64,000 bases of DNA from Atopobiaceae bacterium (GCA_022655215.1 JALCUE010000003.1:1-64000); one strand, 5' to 3'. Shown: positions 15,324-24,478, numbered from the stretch's first letter. The notes: generated by a model not told the origin, from the letters alone. A program made the numbers and translations.

Positions 15324-16946
15324 ATGCAGCCAGTATTGAACGTCGAGGACGTCAAGCGCGTCGAGCGGGCCCTCACGCATGAGGGGGTGAGCACCTCCGA
15401 GCTCATGCACCGCGCGGGCAGCTCCGCCGCGCAGGAGGTCCTGCACATGGGCGACGTCCGCTCCGTCGTCATCCTCGTGGGCTTCGGCAACAACGGCGGG
15501 GATGGCTGGGTCGCCTCCGAGGTCCTCGCCAAGGCGGGCCTCCAGGTGACGGTCGTCTCCCCGGTCGAGCCGTCCGCCCTCACGGGCGACCTCGCCCCGG
15601 TGGTGGCCAAGGCCGCCGTCGACGCCGGGATCCCCCTCGTGGTGGGTCCCCCGCGCGACCAGCTCGAGGACATGCTCCTGTCCTGCGACGTGGTGATGGA
15701 CGCGATGCTCGGCACCGGGTTCCACGGCAGTCCCCATCAGCCGTTCGACATCTGGATCGAGTGCGTCAACCAATCGGGTGCCCGCGTGGTCTCCGTCGAC
15801 GTCCCCAGCGGGCTCTCCGCCCAGACCGGTCATGTCGCCGGTCCCTGCATCGTGGCCGACGTCACCATCACCATGCTCGCGCTCAAGCCTGGCCTCCTCG
15901 CCGACGAGGGGCGTGACGTCTGTGGCGCCATCGTCGTGGCGCCCCTGGCCGAGCAGACCGAGCAGCTCGTCTACGATGCCGATCCCGTGGCCTGGCGCAC
16001 CGAGGTCACCGACTACATCGACGTCATGACGCCTCCCACCTGCGCGGTCGACAAGTACTCCCGCGGCAGCGTCCTCGTGGTCGGCGGCTCCACGCGCTAT
16101 CCCGGCGCCCCCGTCATGAGCGCGCTCGCGGCGGCCCGTGCCGGTGCCGGCTACGTCACCCTGGCCGTGCCCGAGCCCGTGGCCGACATGGCCCGCGCGC
16201 ATCTCCTCGAGATCCCCGTGGTGGGGATGCCTGCTGATGACGGCACCTTCTCGCCTGACGCCCGCGCCTCCCTGAACGAGATGGCCGAGAGGAGCGACTG
16301 CACGCTCGTGGGCCCCGGCCTCACGGTCTGCTCGTCCACGGTCGCCGTGTGCTCGGCCCTGCTCGAGACGAAGGCGACCCTCGTGATGGACGCCGACGCG
16401 CTGAACTGCCTCGCCCGTCTCACGTCCAACAGGCTCGACAACTTCCCCGAGCTCATCCGTCGCACCGCACCCCTCGTCCTCACCCCGCACGCCCGCGAGC
16501 TCGGGCGTCTCATGGGCCTTCCCGACACCCCTCCCGACTCGCTCACGTCCTCGCTCGAGGCGGCGCGCCGCATCGTCTGGGCGGACGGTGGCTCGGAGTT
16601 CGTCGTCATGGCCAAGGGCACGGCCACGGCCTGCGTCGGCGTCGAGGCGGCGCTGCTGCCCAAGCCCGGCCCCGCGAGCCTCGCCACGGCCGGCTCCGGC
16701 GACGTGCTGGCCGGCATCACGGCGGCGCTGCTCACCCATACGCCGGAGGACCCCTCCGACCTGCCCCTCCTCTGCGCGCTCGCATGCGAGATCCACGGCT
16801 ACGCGGGCTCCATGGCCGCGGACCGACGCGGCACGAGGGGCGTCATGGCGACCGATATAATCGACTGCGTCGGCCTCGCCGCCGACGCCATCGAGGAGCA
16901 CGCCTCCTACTCCGGCGAGCCTATCCCGGACGAGGACGTCAGGTAA
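15324..16946 (+). CDS. nnr: Bifunctional NAD(P)H-hydrate epimerase / ADP-dependent dehydratase
   Basis: Repairs hydrated NAD(P)H. 540 residues. The N-terminal YjeF_N epimerase (about 1-215) has 'VILVGFGNNGGDGWVA' and 'DVVMDAMLGTGFHG'. The C-terminal ribokinase-like dehydratase (about 235-520) has 'GSVLVVGGSTRYPGAP', 'LTPHARELGRLMG' and the phosphate-binding 'ATAGSGDVLAGITAALL'. ATG 15324 immediately follows the acpS stop. The same acpS-nnr-alr-tsaE order is common in Gram-positive bacteria, which supports the call. Confidence 0.95.
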   Translation: MQPVLNVEDVKRVERALTHEGVSTSELMHRAGSSAAQEVLHMGDVRSVVILVGFGNNGGDGWVASEVLAKAGLQVTVVSPVEPSALTGDLAPVVAKAAVDAGIPLVVGPPRDQLEDMLLSCDVVMDAMLGTGFHGSPHQPFDIWIECVNQSGARVVSVDVPSGLSAQTGHVAGPCIVADVTITMLALKPGLLADEGRDVCGAIVVAPLAEQTEQLVYDADPVAWRTEVTDYIDVMTPPTCAVDKYSRGSVLVVGGSTRYPGAPVMSALAAARAGAGYVTLAVPEPVADMARAHLLEIPVVGMPADDGTFSPDARASLNEMAERSDCTLVGPGLTVCSSTVAVCSALLETKATLVMDADALNCLARLTSNRLDNFPELIRRTAPLVLTPHARELGRLMGLPDTPPDSLTSSLEAARRIVWADGGSEFVVMAKGTATACVGVEAALLPKPGPASLATAGSGDVLAGITAALLTHTPEDPSDLPLLCALACEIHGYAGSMAADRRGTRGVMATDIIDCVGLAADAIEEHASYSGEPIPDEDVR

Positions 16947-16955
16947 GGAGCGGAT

Positions 16956-18116
16956 ATGTCCCAGAGCAGGTGTCCTGACACGAGATGGGCATGGGTCGAG
17001 GTGGACCAGGGGGCGCTCCGTCGCAACACGAGGGCCTTCAAGGACACGCTCGAGCCAGGCGTCCGCATGATGTGCGTCGTGAAGAGCGACGCCTACGGCC
17101 ATGGTGCCGTCCCATGCGCGAAGATCATGCACGCCGCCGGGGCGGACCAGTTTGCCGTGGCCACCGTCGACGAGGGCGTGCGCCTTCGCGAGGGCGGCAT
17201 CACCTGGCCCGTGCTCCTGCTCTCCGAGCCTCCCGTCGAGTCGGTCCAGACCCTCATCGACAATGACATCATGCCCTCCGTCTACACCGCGGAGTTCGCC
17301 CTTGCGTACGGTGAGTGCGCCGCCGCCTCGGGCACGGTGGGCAAGTACCACCTCGCCGTCGACACGGGTATGACGCGCATCGGCGTGTCCCCCTCCGACG
17401 TGGTGGAGTTCCGCCGCTCCATCGACTTCCACCGCGGCCTGGAGTGCGCGGGCACCTTCACGCACTTCGCCACCGCCGACGTGGTGGGCGACTGGGACTG
17501 GGAGCTCCAGTTCAAGCACTTCCGCGAGGCCGTCGCCGCGATGCGTGACGCCGGCTTCGACTGCGGCATCGTCCACTGCGACAACACCCCGGGGACGCTC
17601 CTGCATCCCGAGGCCCATCTCGACATGTGCCGCGAGGGGATAGGGCTATACGGCCTTCACCCTGCGGAGACGACCGTGCCCCGTCTCGAACTCGAGCCGG
17701 TCATGAGCGTCCGCGCGCGCGTCACCCGCGTGGTGGAGCCTCCCGTGGGGACCGGTGTGGGCTACGGCCTCACCTACCGCGTGCCCAAGCGCAACATCCA
17801 GATCGCCACCATCCCCGTCGGCTACTCCGACGGCCTCTCGCGCACCCTCTCGGGGCGCATGGACCTCCTGGTGAACGGCACGCGCGTCCGTCAGGTGGGC
17901 AACATCTGCATGGACCAGTGCATGTTCGCCGTGGACGTGAACAGCGTCCGCGCCCTCAACCCCGCGCGCCCCGTGGCCTACGGCGACGTGGTCACCGTCC
18001 TCGGCCGCGACGGGGACGAGCGGATCACCGCCGAGGAGATGGCGGGTCTGCGTGGCACCATCAACTATGAGGTCGTGTGCGATTTCGGCATGCGGCTCGA
18101 GAAGATCTACGTCTAG
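16956..18116 (+). CDS. alr: Alanine racemase
   Basis: A PLP enzyme interconverting L- and D-alanine for peptidoglycan. 386 residues with the PLP lysine in VVKSDAYGHGA (about residue 42), the barrel segments 'HLAVDTGMTRIGV' and 'GIGLYGLHP', the catalytic tyrosine region 'VGYGLTYRVP' and 'NICMDQCMFAVD' in the C-terminal beta domain. ATG 16956 follows AAGGAG. It has nine bases of spacing from nnr and from the next gene. Confidence 0.96.
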   Translation: MSQSRCPDTRWAWVEVDQGALRRNTRAFKDTLEPGVRMMCVVKSDAYGHGAVPCAKIMHAAGADQFAVATVDEGVRLREGGITWPVLLLSEPPVESVQTLIDNDIMPSVYTAEFALAYGECAAASGTVGKYHLAVDTGMTRIGVSPSDVVEFRRSIDFHRGLECAGTFTHFATADVVGDWDWELQFKHFREAVAAMRDAGFDCGIVHCDNTPGTLLHPEAHLDMCREGIGLYGLHPAETTVPRLELEPVMSVRARVTRVVEPPVGTGVGYGLTYRVPKRNIQIATIPVGYSDGLSRTLSGRMDLLVNGTRVRQVGNICMDQCMFAVDVNSVRALNPARPVAYGDVVTVLGRDGDERITAEEMAGLRGTINYEVVCDFGMRLEKIYV

Positions 18117-18125
18117 GGGCCGCCC

Positions 18126-18797
18126 ATGTCCGTCATGAAGATCCCAGGTCACGACCACCAGGGCCCGCGCGAGGTCTCCCTCGAGGAGATCCGCGAGGTC
18201 ATGGGCGACTGCCAGCTGTGCCCCTTGGGCGAGACCCGCAACAAGCTCGTGTTCGGCGTGGGCAACCCGCACGCCCGGGTCATGTTCATAGGCGAGGGCC
18301 CTGGCAAGAACGAGGACATGCAGGGCGAGCCCTTCGTGGGTGCCGCGGGTCACAAGCTCGACGCGCTCCTCGGCGTCGCGGGGCTCAAGCGCGAGGACAT
18401 CTACATCGCCAACGTCATCAAGTGCCGTCCGCCCGCGAACAGGAACCCCAAGCCCGACGAGATCGCCGCGTGCTCGCCGTTCCTGCGCGAGCAGATCAGG
18501 AGCATCTGGCCTGACGTCATCGTCTGCCTCGGCAACTTCGCCTCGCAGTTCGTGCTGCAGACCGACGCTGGCGTGACCACGCTTCGCGGCAGGCTCCACC
18601 AGACCGGCCACTTCGTCGTGGCGCCCACCTTCCACCCCGCCGCCTGCATCTACCACTCGGACTGGCAGCCGCTGCTCGAGGACGACCTGCGCATGGTGGG
18701 AAGGTGGCTCACCGAGCATCCCGTGCGCGGGGAGGCTCCCGCCGCGGGAGACGTCCCCGGGGCGCCGGCGTCCGGCACGGATGGCGGCGTGGCATGA
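18126..18797 (+). CDS. Family 4 uracil-DNA glycosylase (iron-sulfur type)
   Basis: Removes uracil from DNA to start base-excision repair. 223 residues. The four cluster cysteines are visible in CQLCPLG (near 32-38), 'VIKCRPPANRNPKP' and 'IAACSPFL'. The active-site motif is 'GEGPGKNEDMQGEPFVGAAG', and the C-terminal 'VAPTFHPAA' carries the catalytic-pocket His. This is the UDG4 pattern rather than UNG. The last ~30 residues are an Ala/Gly/Pro tail. Its stop overlaps the tsaE start (ATGA). Confidence 0.93.
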   Translation: MSVMKIPGHDHQGPREVSLEEIREVMGDCQLCPLGETRNKLVFGVGNPHARVMFIGEGPGKNEDMQGEPFVGAAGHKLDALLGVAGLKREDIYIANVIKCRPPANRNPKPDEIAACSPFLREQIRSIWPDVIVCLGNFASQFVLQTDAGVTTLRGRLHQTGHFVVAPTFHPAACIYHSDWQPLLEDDLRMVGRWLTEHPVRGEAPAAGDVPGAPASGTDGGVA

Positions 18798-19297
18798 CCG
18801 GCGGCCTTCTCCGCACGGCCCCCGGCGAGTACGTGAGCCATGCGACCAAGGACACCATCGAGCTCGGCGAGCGTCTCGGCTCGTTTCTCGCCCCCGGCGA
18901 CGTCCTCGTCCTCACGGGAGACCTCGGGGCGGGAAAGACCCAGCTCACCAAGGGGATCGCGAGGGCGCTGGGCGTGAGCGGCCAGGTCACGAGTCCCACG
19001 TTCAACATCATGGTGGTGCACGAGGGCGATCGCATGCCCCTCTACCACCTCGACCTCTATAGGCTCGACGATGCGTCCCAGCTGGGCGATGCCGGGCTCT
19101 ACGACGTGCTGGGCTCCGACGGCCCCTGCGTCATCGAGTGGGGCGAGCAGTTCGCCGACGAGATCGGCGACGACCGCCTCGACGTCTTCCTCACGAGGCT
19201 CGACGACGAGGTCGCTCCCGGCGAGGAGCCCCCGCGCTCCATCAGGTTCGAGCCGCACGGCCCGCGCGCGGAGTCGATCGTGGGCGCGCTGGCGTAG
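18794..19297 (+). CDS. tsaE: tRNA threonylcarbamoyladenosine biosynthesis ATPase TsaE
   Basis: The P-loop ATPase that resets the TsaB-TsaD complex during t6A37 tRNA modification. 167 residues with Walker A GDLGAGKTQLTKG, 'GQVTSPTFNIM', the 'LYHLDLYRLDD' block and 'VIEWGEQF'. ATG 18794 overlaps the glycosylase stop in ATGA. The longer frame from 18704 only adds an Arg/Gly-rich non-conserved leader read out of the glycosylase gene. The TsaB-RimI-TsaD fusion follows, so the whole t6A assembly apart from TsaC is encoded here. Confidence 0.94.
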   Translation: MTGGLLRTAPGEYVSHATKDTIELGERLGSFLAPGDVLVLTGDLGAGKTQLTKGIARALGVSGQVTSPTFNIMVVHEGDRMPLYHLDLYRLDDASQLGDAGLYDVLGSDGPCVIEWGEQFADEIGDDRLDVFLTRLDDEVAPGEEPPRSIRFEPHGPRAESIVGALA

Positions 19298-19387
19298 CCT
19301 GCCATCGTCCGCATGGTCTCCGTCTGCGCTACGATTCATCAGGTCATGGTCGCGATCGTGCGGCCCCAATCCATCCGAGAAGGACCC

Positions 19388-21814
19388 ATGAGCGAAGAGG
19401 TTCCCATGAACGACGCATCCACCGGCGAGGACGGGTATCTCGTCCTTGCCATCGACACCTCCACCGACATGCTCGCGGTCGCGGTGGGCCGATGGGTGCT
19501 GCGCGACGGCGGTGCCGACGTGAGCGTCCTCGCCTCGGGCGACCACCTCTGCCGTCGCCGTGCGAACGTCGAGCTCGTGGACACGTCCCTCGCCGCCCTT
19601 TCGAGCTGCGGCCATACCATGCAGGACGTGGACGCCGTCCTCGTCGGTCGTGGTCCCGGCTCGTTCACGGGCGTCCGCATCGGCATCGCCACGGCGAAAG
19701 GCCTCGCGTGCGGTCTGGGGTGCATGCTCCATGGCACGTCGACCCTGGACGCCGTGGCCTGGCATGCCTGGGCCACCGGCGCGCGCGGTCTCGTGGGCGT
19801 GGTGGGCGACGCCATGCGTGGCGAGGTCTATCCTGGCATCTACCAGGTGGATGACTCCGGCCCCGTGCGCACCTTCCCGGTCGAGACGGTCTCGAAGGTC
19901 GATGCCGTGGTCGAGTCCTGGTCCGCGCGCCCCGACGCGGCCCGGATCACGCTCACGGGCGATGGCCTGCGCAAGTATCGTGACCGCTTCGAGGCCGCCG
20001 GCATGATGCGGATGGTCGACGAGTCCTCCTGGTTCCCCACGGGCGAGGGACTGCTCCGCGCCGCCGCCTCCCCGAGCCGCTACTCGGCGGACGAGACGGG
20101 CGACCCCGCGCTTGTGCTTCCCGTGTACACGCGTCTGTCCGACGCGGAGGAGAACGAGGCCAAGCGCCTCGGCCTCTCCCGTCCCGACACGGTGGCGACC
20201 ACGGGCTGCGACGACGCCCTGGCCGACCGTCACCTGCAGCTCCGCCCCATGTCCGTGAACGACGTCGCTGCGGTGGCCGACCTCGAGCGCGAGGTCTTCC
20301 TGCCCTCCGGCCATGAGCCCTGGAGCGAGGCGCTCTTCTCGGACGAGGTTTCCAACCCCCAGCACCCGTGGTGGGTCGCCCATGACGAGGGCCATGTCAT
20401 AGGCTACGCGGGCGGCCAGATGTCCGGTCCGGACGTCGAGGTGACCAACGTCTGCGTCGCCTCGGACCGCCGCCGCGAGGGCGTGGCCGCCCGCCTCGTC
20501 GCGCGCGTCGCCTACGACGCCCAGATGCTGGGCGCCACGGGAGCCCTGCTCGAGGTGGAGGACGGCAACTCGGCCGCCATGTCGCTGTATCGGGGCCTCG
20601 GCTTCGAGGAGTGCGGACGCCGCCGCGACTACTACGGCAAGGGGCGCGATGCCATCCTCATGAGGGCGGACCTCCCGCTCACCACCCGCGCCGACCATCG
20701 CACGCCCGACCCGCATGCCTCCATCAGGCCCTGGCCAGTGACGTCCGAGCGGCGCAGCGCCGCCCAGGTCGAGGCCATCGAGGCCGCGGGAGACCTGGTG
20801 CTCGCCATCGAGTCGTCCTGCGACGAGACGGCCATGGCCGTCATCGACGGGTCCGGTGAGGTCATCTCGAGCGTCGTCGCCACGCAGATAGACTTCCATG
20901 CCCGCTTCGGCGGCGTCGTCCCCGAGATCGCGAGTCGCAAGCACACCGAGGCCGTGGTCGGGGTATACGAGGAGGCCATGGCCAAGGCCGGCGAGCACTT
21001 CGGCGTCGACACGCTCGAGCCATCCGACCTCGCGGCCGTCGGCGTCACCAAGGGGCCGGGCCTCGTGGGCGCGCTCGTGGTGGGCGTCGCCTTCGCGAAG
21101 GGCCTGGCCGCCGCGGCGGACCTCCCCCTCGTGGGCGTGAACCACCTCGAGGGCCACCTCCTCGCCAACCTCTTCGAGACCCCCGACCTCGAGCCCCCCT
21201 TCGTGGCGAGCCTCGTCTCGGGTGGCCACACCATGCTGGTGCAGGTCCGCGACTGGGGCGACTACCAGGTGCTGGGCGAGACGATCGACGACGCCGTGGG
21301 CGAGGCCTTCGACAAGGTGGCCAAGGCCCTCGGCCTGGGGTATCCGGGAGGTCCCGTCATCAGCAGGCTGGCCGAGCGTGGCGATCCCAAGGCGATCCGC
21401 TTCCCGCGGGCCATGATGCACAGCCACGACTACCGCTTCTCGCTCTCCGGGCTCAAGACCGCCGTCATCACCTACATAGAGGGTGAGAACCGTGCCGGTC
21501 GCGCCATCGATCTGCCAGACCTCGCAGCCTCGTTCGAGGCCGCCGTCATCGACGTGCAGGTGTCGAAGGCGACCACCGCCGTGGATGAGTGCGGTGCCAC
21601 CGACTTCTGCGTGGGGGGCGGTGTCGCGGCGAACCCGCAGCTGCGGGCCGCCTACCAGAAGGCCTTCTCGCGCATGGGCGTCCGCGTCACCGTTCCGCCC
21701 CTCTCGGCCTGCACGGACAACGCGGCCATGATCGCGCTGGTGGCGCTGCGCCACTTCGAGGAGGGTCAGAGGGACGACCTCTCCATGGACGCCGACCCCA
21801 ACATGAGCCTCTGA
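19388..21814 (+). CDS. tsaBD: TsaB-RimI-TsaD triple fusion (t6A synthesis and S18 N-acetylation)
   Basis: One 808-residue polypeptide carries three enzymes. Residues ~18-250 are TsaB (LVLAIDTSTDMLAVAVG, 'VGRGPGSFTGVRIGIATAKGL'). Residues ~281-430 are a GNAT acetyltransferase of the RimI type ('LRPMSVNDVAAVADLE', 'VASDRRREGVAARLV', 'ALLEVEDGNSAAMSLYRGLG'). Residues ~468-808 are TsaD (LVLAIESSCDETAMAV, 'VVPEIASRKHTEAV', metal-binding NHLEGHL, 'SGGHTMLVQV', 'CTDNAAMIA'). TsaD joins threonylcarbamoyl to A37 of tRNA with TsaB as scaffold; RimI acetylates ribosomal protein S18. All three active regions look intact and there is no frame break. Start choice: ATG 19388 (GAGAAGGA three bases away) or ATG 19406 (AAGAGG, better spacing). 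Confidence 0.95.
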   Translation: MSEEVPMNDASTGEDGYLVLAIDTSTDMLAVAVGRWVLRDGGADVSVLASGDHLCRRRANVELVDTSLAALSSCGHTMQDVDAVLVGRGPGSFTGVRIGIATAKGLACGLGCMLHGTSTLDAVAWHAWATGARGLVGVVGDAMRGEVYPGIYQVDDSGPVRTFPVETVSKVDAVVESWSARPDAARITLTGDGLRKYRDRFEAAGMMRMVDESSWFPTGEGLLRAAASPSRYSADETGDPALVLPVYTRLSDAEENEAKRLGLSRPDTVATTGCDDALADRHLQLRPMSVNDVAAVADLEREVFLPSGHEPWSEALFSDEVSNPQHPWWVAHDEGHVIGYAGGQMSGPDVEVTNVCVASDRRREGVAARLVARVAYDAQMLGATGALLEVEDGNSAAMSLYRGLGFEECGRRRDYYGKGRDAILMRADLPLTTRADHRTPDPHASIRPWPVTSERRSAAQVEAIEAAGDLVLAIESSCDETAMAVIDGSGEVISSVVATQIDFHARFGGVVPEIASRKHTEAVVGVYEEAMAKAGEHFGVDTLEPSDLAAVGVTKGPGLVGALVVGVAFAKGLAAAADLPLVGVNHLEGHLLANLFETPDLEPPFVASLVSGGHTMLVQVRDWGDYQVLGETIDDAVGEAFDKVAKALGLGYPGGPVISRLAERGDPKAIRFPRAMMHSHDYRFSLSGLKTAVITYIEGENRAGRAIDLPDLAASFEAAVIDVQVSKATTAVDECGATDFCVGGGVAANPQLRAAYQKAFSRMGVRVTVPPLSACTDNAAMIALVALRHFEEGQRDDLSMDADPNMSL

Positions 21815-22188
21815 GTGAATACATGGCTGTCGCATGTAGCCATATGGTGCGTAAAAACGGTTCAGAACTGACACATAATGAATCATGCATAAATATCCAG
21901 ACCTAGCTGCGGAGCGTCTGGATGCAAACCATTGGCTGCTAGGCGTTCTGGCCTCGCGCTTACATGGGTCTGCCTGCATCAGATGAATACATGGATTGGT
22001 GCATACTGTTTCTATGCAGTTTCAGCACGGCCGCTCTCCATATGGTTGGCGATGAGCTGCGGTAATCTTAGCCACCAAGCTCGCAGTGTCATACCAGTAT
22101 TCATTTGGCCTGATGGACGCGTTCGTCAGGCTGCCGCACGCGGCGACGGGAGCGCGAGCCTCTCCCGTGAAACACGGAAGGGATAGCC
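21815..22188 (+). other. 374-base gene-free gap upstream of the amino-acid ABC transporter
   Basis: Poorer in GC than its surroundings, with no supported ORF. It contains an 11-base direct repeat TGAATACATGG at 21816-21826 and 21984-21994, and a perfect 8-bp inverted repeat (ATCCAGAC 21895-21902, GTCTGGAT 21916-21923). I see no convincing promoter pair. It may hold regulatory sites of the transporter or the remnant of a small element. Confidence 0.5.
21895..21923. repeat. Perfect 8-bp inverted repeat
   Basis: ATCCAGAC and GTCTGGAT separated by 13 bases. It may be an operator or a weak hairpin after tsaD. No T-run follows. Confidence 0.4.
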
Positions 22189-23100
22189 ATGAACAACCAG
22201 AACCCCGGCCAGCACTTCGACTCCGACGGGCTCGAGGGCAAGCTCAAGCGTGGCGTCTCGCGCCGTGATTTCCTCCGCATGGGCGGCCTCACGGTCGCGA
22301 GCGTGGGCGGTCTGCTCGTGCTCGGCGGCTGCGGCTCGTCGTCATCCTCGACCGACTCGGGATCGTCCTCCTCGACGATCCGCATCGGCATGGAGGCGGC
22401 CTACGCCCCGTACAACTGGCAGACCTCCACGGCCAGCGACTACACCATCCCCATCGACAACGTCTCCGGCGCCTACGCCGACGGCTATGACGTCCAGATC
22501 GCCAAGAAGGTCTGCGAGGCCCTGGGCGGGGATCCCGTCGCCGAGAAGATGAGCTTCTCCGGCCTGGTCGATGCCCTCAACAACGAGCAGATCGACCTCA
22601 TCATCGCCGGCATGACCGCCACCGACGAGCGTCGCCAGTCCATCGACTTCTCCGATCCCTACTTCACCGGGTCGTTCGGCCTCTTCGTCATGGAGGGCTC
22701 CTCCTATGAGGGAGCCACCTCGCTCGCCGACTTCTCCGGGGCCTCGGTCCTGGGCCAGAAGGACACCATGCTCGACACCGTCATCGACGACATCCCCAAC
22801 GTGAACCACCTCACGCCGGTCGAGTCGGTCCCCAACATGATGAGCCACCTCACGCAGGGCACCTGCGACGCGATCACCTACAACGTCGAGAACGAGGCTG
22901 GCTACATCAAGGCCAACCCCGGCATCGTCGCCATCAAGTTCGCCGACGGCCAGGGCTTCCAGGAGAAGGTCACCGCGAACGTCGGCATCAAGAAGGGCAA
23001 CGACGACAAGCTCGCGACCATCAACTCGACGCTCGCGTCCATGTCGGCCAGCGACCTCCAGACCATCTGGGACGCCGTCATCGACCGCCAGCCCGAGTAG
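22189..23100 (+). CDS. Amino-acid ABC transporter substrate-binding lipoprotein (Tat-type signal)
   Basis: A 303-residue family 3 solute-binding protein that captures a polar amino acid outside the cell. The N-terminus has a twin-arginine motif (SRRDFLR, residues 24-30), a hydrophobic stretch and a lipobox LGGC near residue 45, then a Ser-rich spacer, so it is a Tat-exported lipoprotein. The binding domain shows 'RIGMEAAYAPYNW', 'FSGLVDALNNEQIDLIIAGM' and 'DERRQSIDFSDPYF', the signature of polar amino-acid binders. The ligand cannot be told from sequence. The permease and ATPase genes follow after a 151-base gap with a hairpin. Confidence 0.92.
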   Translation: MNNQNPGQHFDSDGLEGKLKRGVSRRDFLRMGGLTVASVGGLLVLGGCGSSSSSTDSGSSSSTIRIGMEAAYAPYNWQTSTASDYTIPIDNVSGAYADGYDVQIAKKVCEALGGDPVAEKMSFSGLVDALNNEQIDLIIAGMTATDERRQSIDFSDPYFTGSFGLFVMEGSSYEGATSLADFSGASVLGQKDTMLDTVIDDIPNVNHLTPVESVPNMMSHLTQGTCDAITYNVENEAGYIKANPGIVAIKFADGQGFQEKVTANVGIKKGNDDKLATINSTLASMSASDLQTIWDAVIDRQPE

Positions 23101-23155
23101 GGGTGAGGTCGCACCAGTGCCCTCGTCCCGATCGTTCGCATCGGACCTCGGGAGA

Positions 23156-23183
23156 TTGAGGCCGGCCAAGGTGGGCATATAGT
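23156..23183 (+). promoter_or_regulatory. Candidate internal promoter before the permease gene
   Basis: TTGAGG (23156-23161), a 16-base spacer and TATAGT (23178-23183). It would let the permease and ATPase be transcribed independently of the binding protein, starting just before the 23202 hairpin. Confidence 0.45.
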
Positions 23184-23201
23184 AGATTCGTCAGCTTTTA
23201 C

Positions 23202-23232
23202 GGGATGCGGGGCCATGGTGGCCTCGCATCCC
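23202..23232 (+). promoter_or_regulatory. Long hairpin in the leader of the permease gene
   Basis: GGGATGCG (23202-23209) pairs with CGCATCCC (23225-23232) and an inner GGCCA/TGGCC extends the stem to about 14 pairs with a three-base loop. There is no T-run. It lies between binding-protein and permease genes, where stems often protect the binding-protein mRNA end and set unequal expression. Confidence 0.55.
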
Positions 23233-23251
23233 CTTGGCCAAGGAGGAGCTC

Positions 23252-24466
23252 ATGAGCTCAGACCAGCTACCGGAAACGACTGACGCGCCGCAGCCTGACG
23301 CGCCCGAACAAGAGGCGGAGAGGCCCGCGCGGCACAAGGGGCGCCTCGTGACCTTCGTCACGGCGACACACCGCTACGTCCTGCTCGGCACGAGCGCCTT
23401 CGCCCTGCTCGGCGTGCTGTTCTACATACAGCCCGCGAGCTCCTGGAGCTTCCTCGGCGGCATCGCCGACGTCCTCGTGGGCCTCTGCCTGGGGTGGATG
23501 GTCTTCTCGCTCATCGCCCTCATCTACAAGCTCACGCACTGGTCGGACTACGGCCAGGTGGCGCCCATGACGAAGCCGAAGGCGGCCCTCTACCTGCGCT
23601 ACGTCTCATACGTCATCTGGGCCTGCGTGATCATGCTGTTCATAGACCGCGGCGTCATGGGCTTCTGCAGCCTGGTCGAGAGCGCCATCGCCAGCGACAC
23701 CAACCCCACCGACTTCCTGTCCAGCGCGGTCTACATGGTCTACGAGTCGCGCACCATCTTCGCCTCGGGCATCCTCACCACCATCGAGCTCGCCGTCTTC
23801 GGCACGGTGATCGCCTTCGGCCTCGCCCTGCTCATGTGCTTCCTGCGCATCCAGACGCCCGACCGCTCCGACAACGACGCCTCCAAGTTCCTCAAGGTGG
23901 TGGGCTGCGGCTTCGCCAAGGTCTACTCCACCATCGTCCGCGGCACGCCCATGATGGTCCAGGGACTCATCATCTACTTCGCGGGCTTCGCGGCGTTCAA
24001 GGGTACCGGCATGTCCGTGACGCAGATCACGGGGGTCTGGAGCTTCTTCGTGGCCGGCCTCGTCACCATCTCTCTCAATTCCACCGCATACATGATGGAG
24101 GTGCTGCGCAGCGGCATCGAGGCGGTCGATCCCGGCCAGGCCGAGGCGGCTCGTTCGCTGGGCCTCTCGCAGTGGCAGGCCATGAGCAAGGTCGTGTTCC
24201 CGCAGGGCATCAAGAACGCCATCCCCGCGCTCTCCAACGAGCTCGTCATCAACATCAAGGACTCCTCGGTCCTCTCGGTCATCGGCGTGTTCGACCTCAT
24301 GTACGCCACCACCACCGTGGCCGGCATCTACTACCGCCAGATGGAGGTCTACTGCGTGGCCGCCGTGTGCTACCTGATCCTCACGATGGTGGCCTCCAAG
24401 CTGCTCACGATCTTCTCGAACAAGCTCGACGTCGCCCAGCCCGACGCCGTCCCGAGCTCGAACTAG
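23252..24466 (+). CDS. Amino-acid ABC transporter permease
   Basis: A 404-residue inner-membrane protein of the HisM/GlnP family. The C-terminal ~220 residues are the transporter domain with the coupling motif EAARSLGLSQWQAMSKVVFP, which contacts the ATPase. The N-terminal ~160 residues form an extra section: an acidic, Pro/Glu-rich start followed by three hydrophobic segments. Typical permeases of this family are 215-250 residues, so the extension is notable. ATG 23252 follows AAGGAGGAG. The in-frame TTG 23234 lies upstream of that site and is rejected. The stop TAG is part of the ATPase gene's AGGAGGGG. Confidence 0.92.
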   Translation: MSSDQLPETTDAPQPDAPEQEAERPARHKGRLVTFVTATHRYVLLGTSAFALLGVLFYIQPASSWSFLGGIADVLVGLCLGWMVFSLIALIYKLTHWSDYGQVAPMTKPKAALYLRYVSYVIWACVIMLFIDRGVMGFCSLVESAIASDTNPTDFLSSAVYMVYESRTIFASGILTTIELAVFGTVIAFGLALLMCFLRIQTPDRSDNDASKFLKVVGCGFAKVYSTIVRGTPMMVQGLIIYFAGFAAFKGTGMSVTQITGVWSFFVAGLVTISLNSTAYMMEVLRSGIEAVDPGQAEAARSLGLSQWQAMSKVVFPQGIKNAIPALSNELVINIKDSSVLSVIGVFDLMYATTTVAGIYYRQMEVYCVAAVCYLILTMVASKLLTIFSNKLDVAQPDAVPSSN

Positions 24467-24478
24467 GAGGGGCCGATA

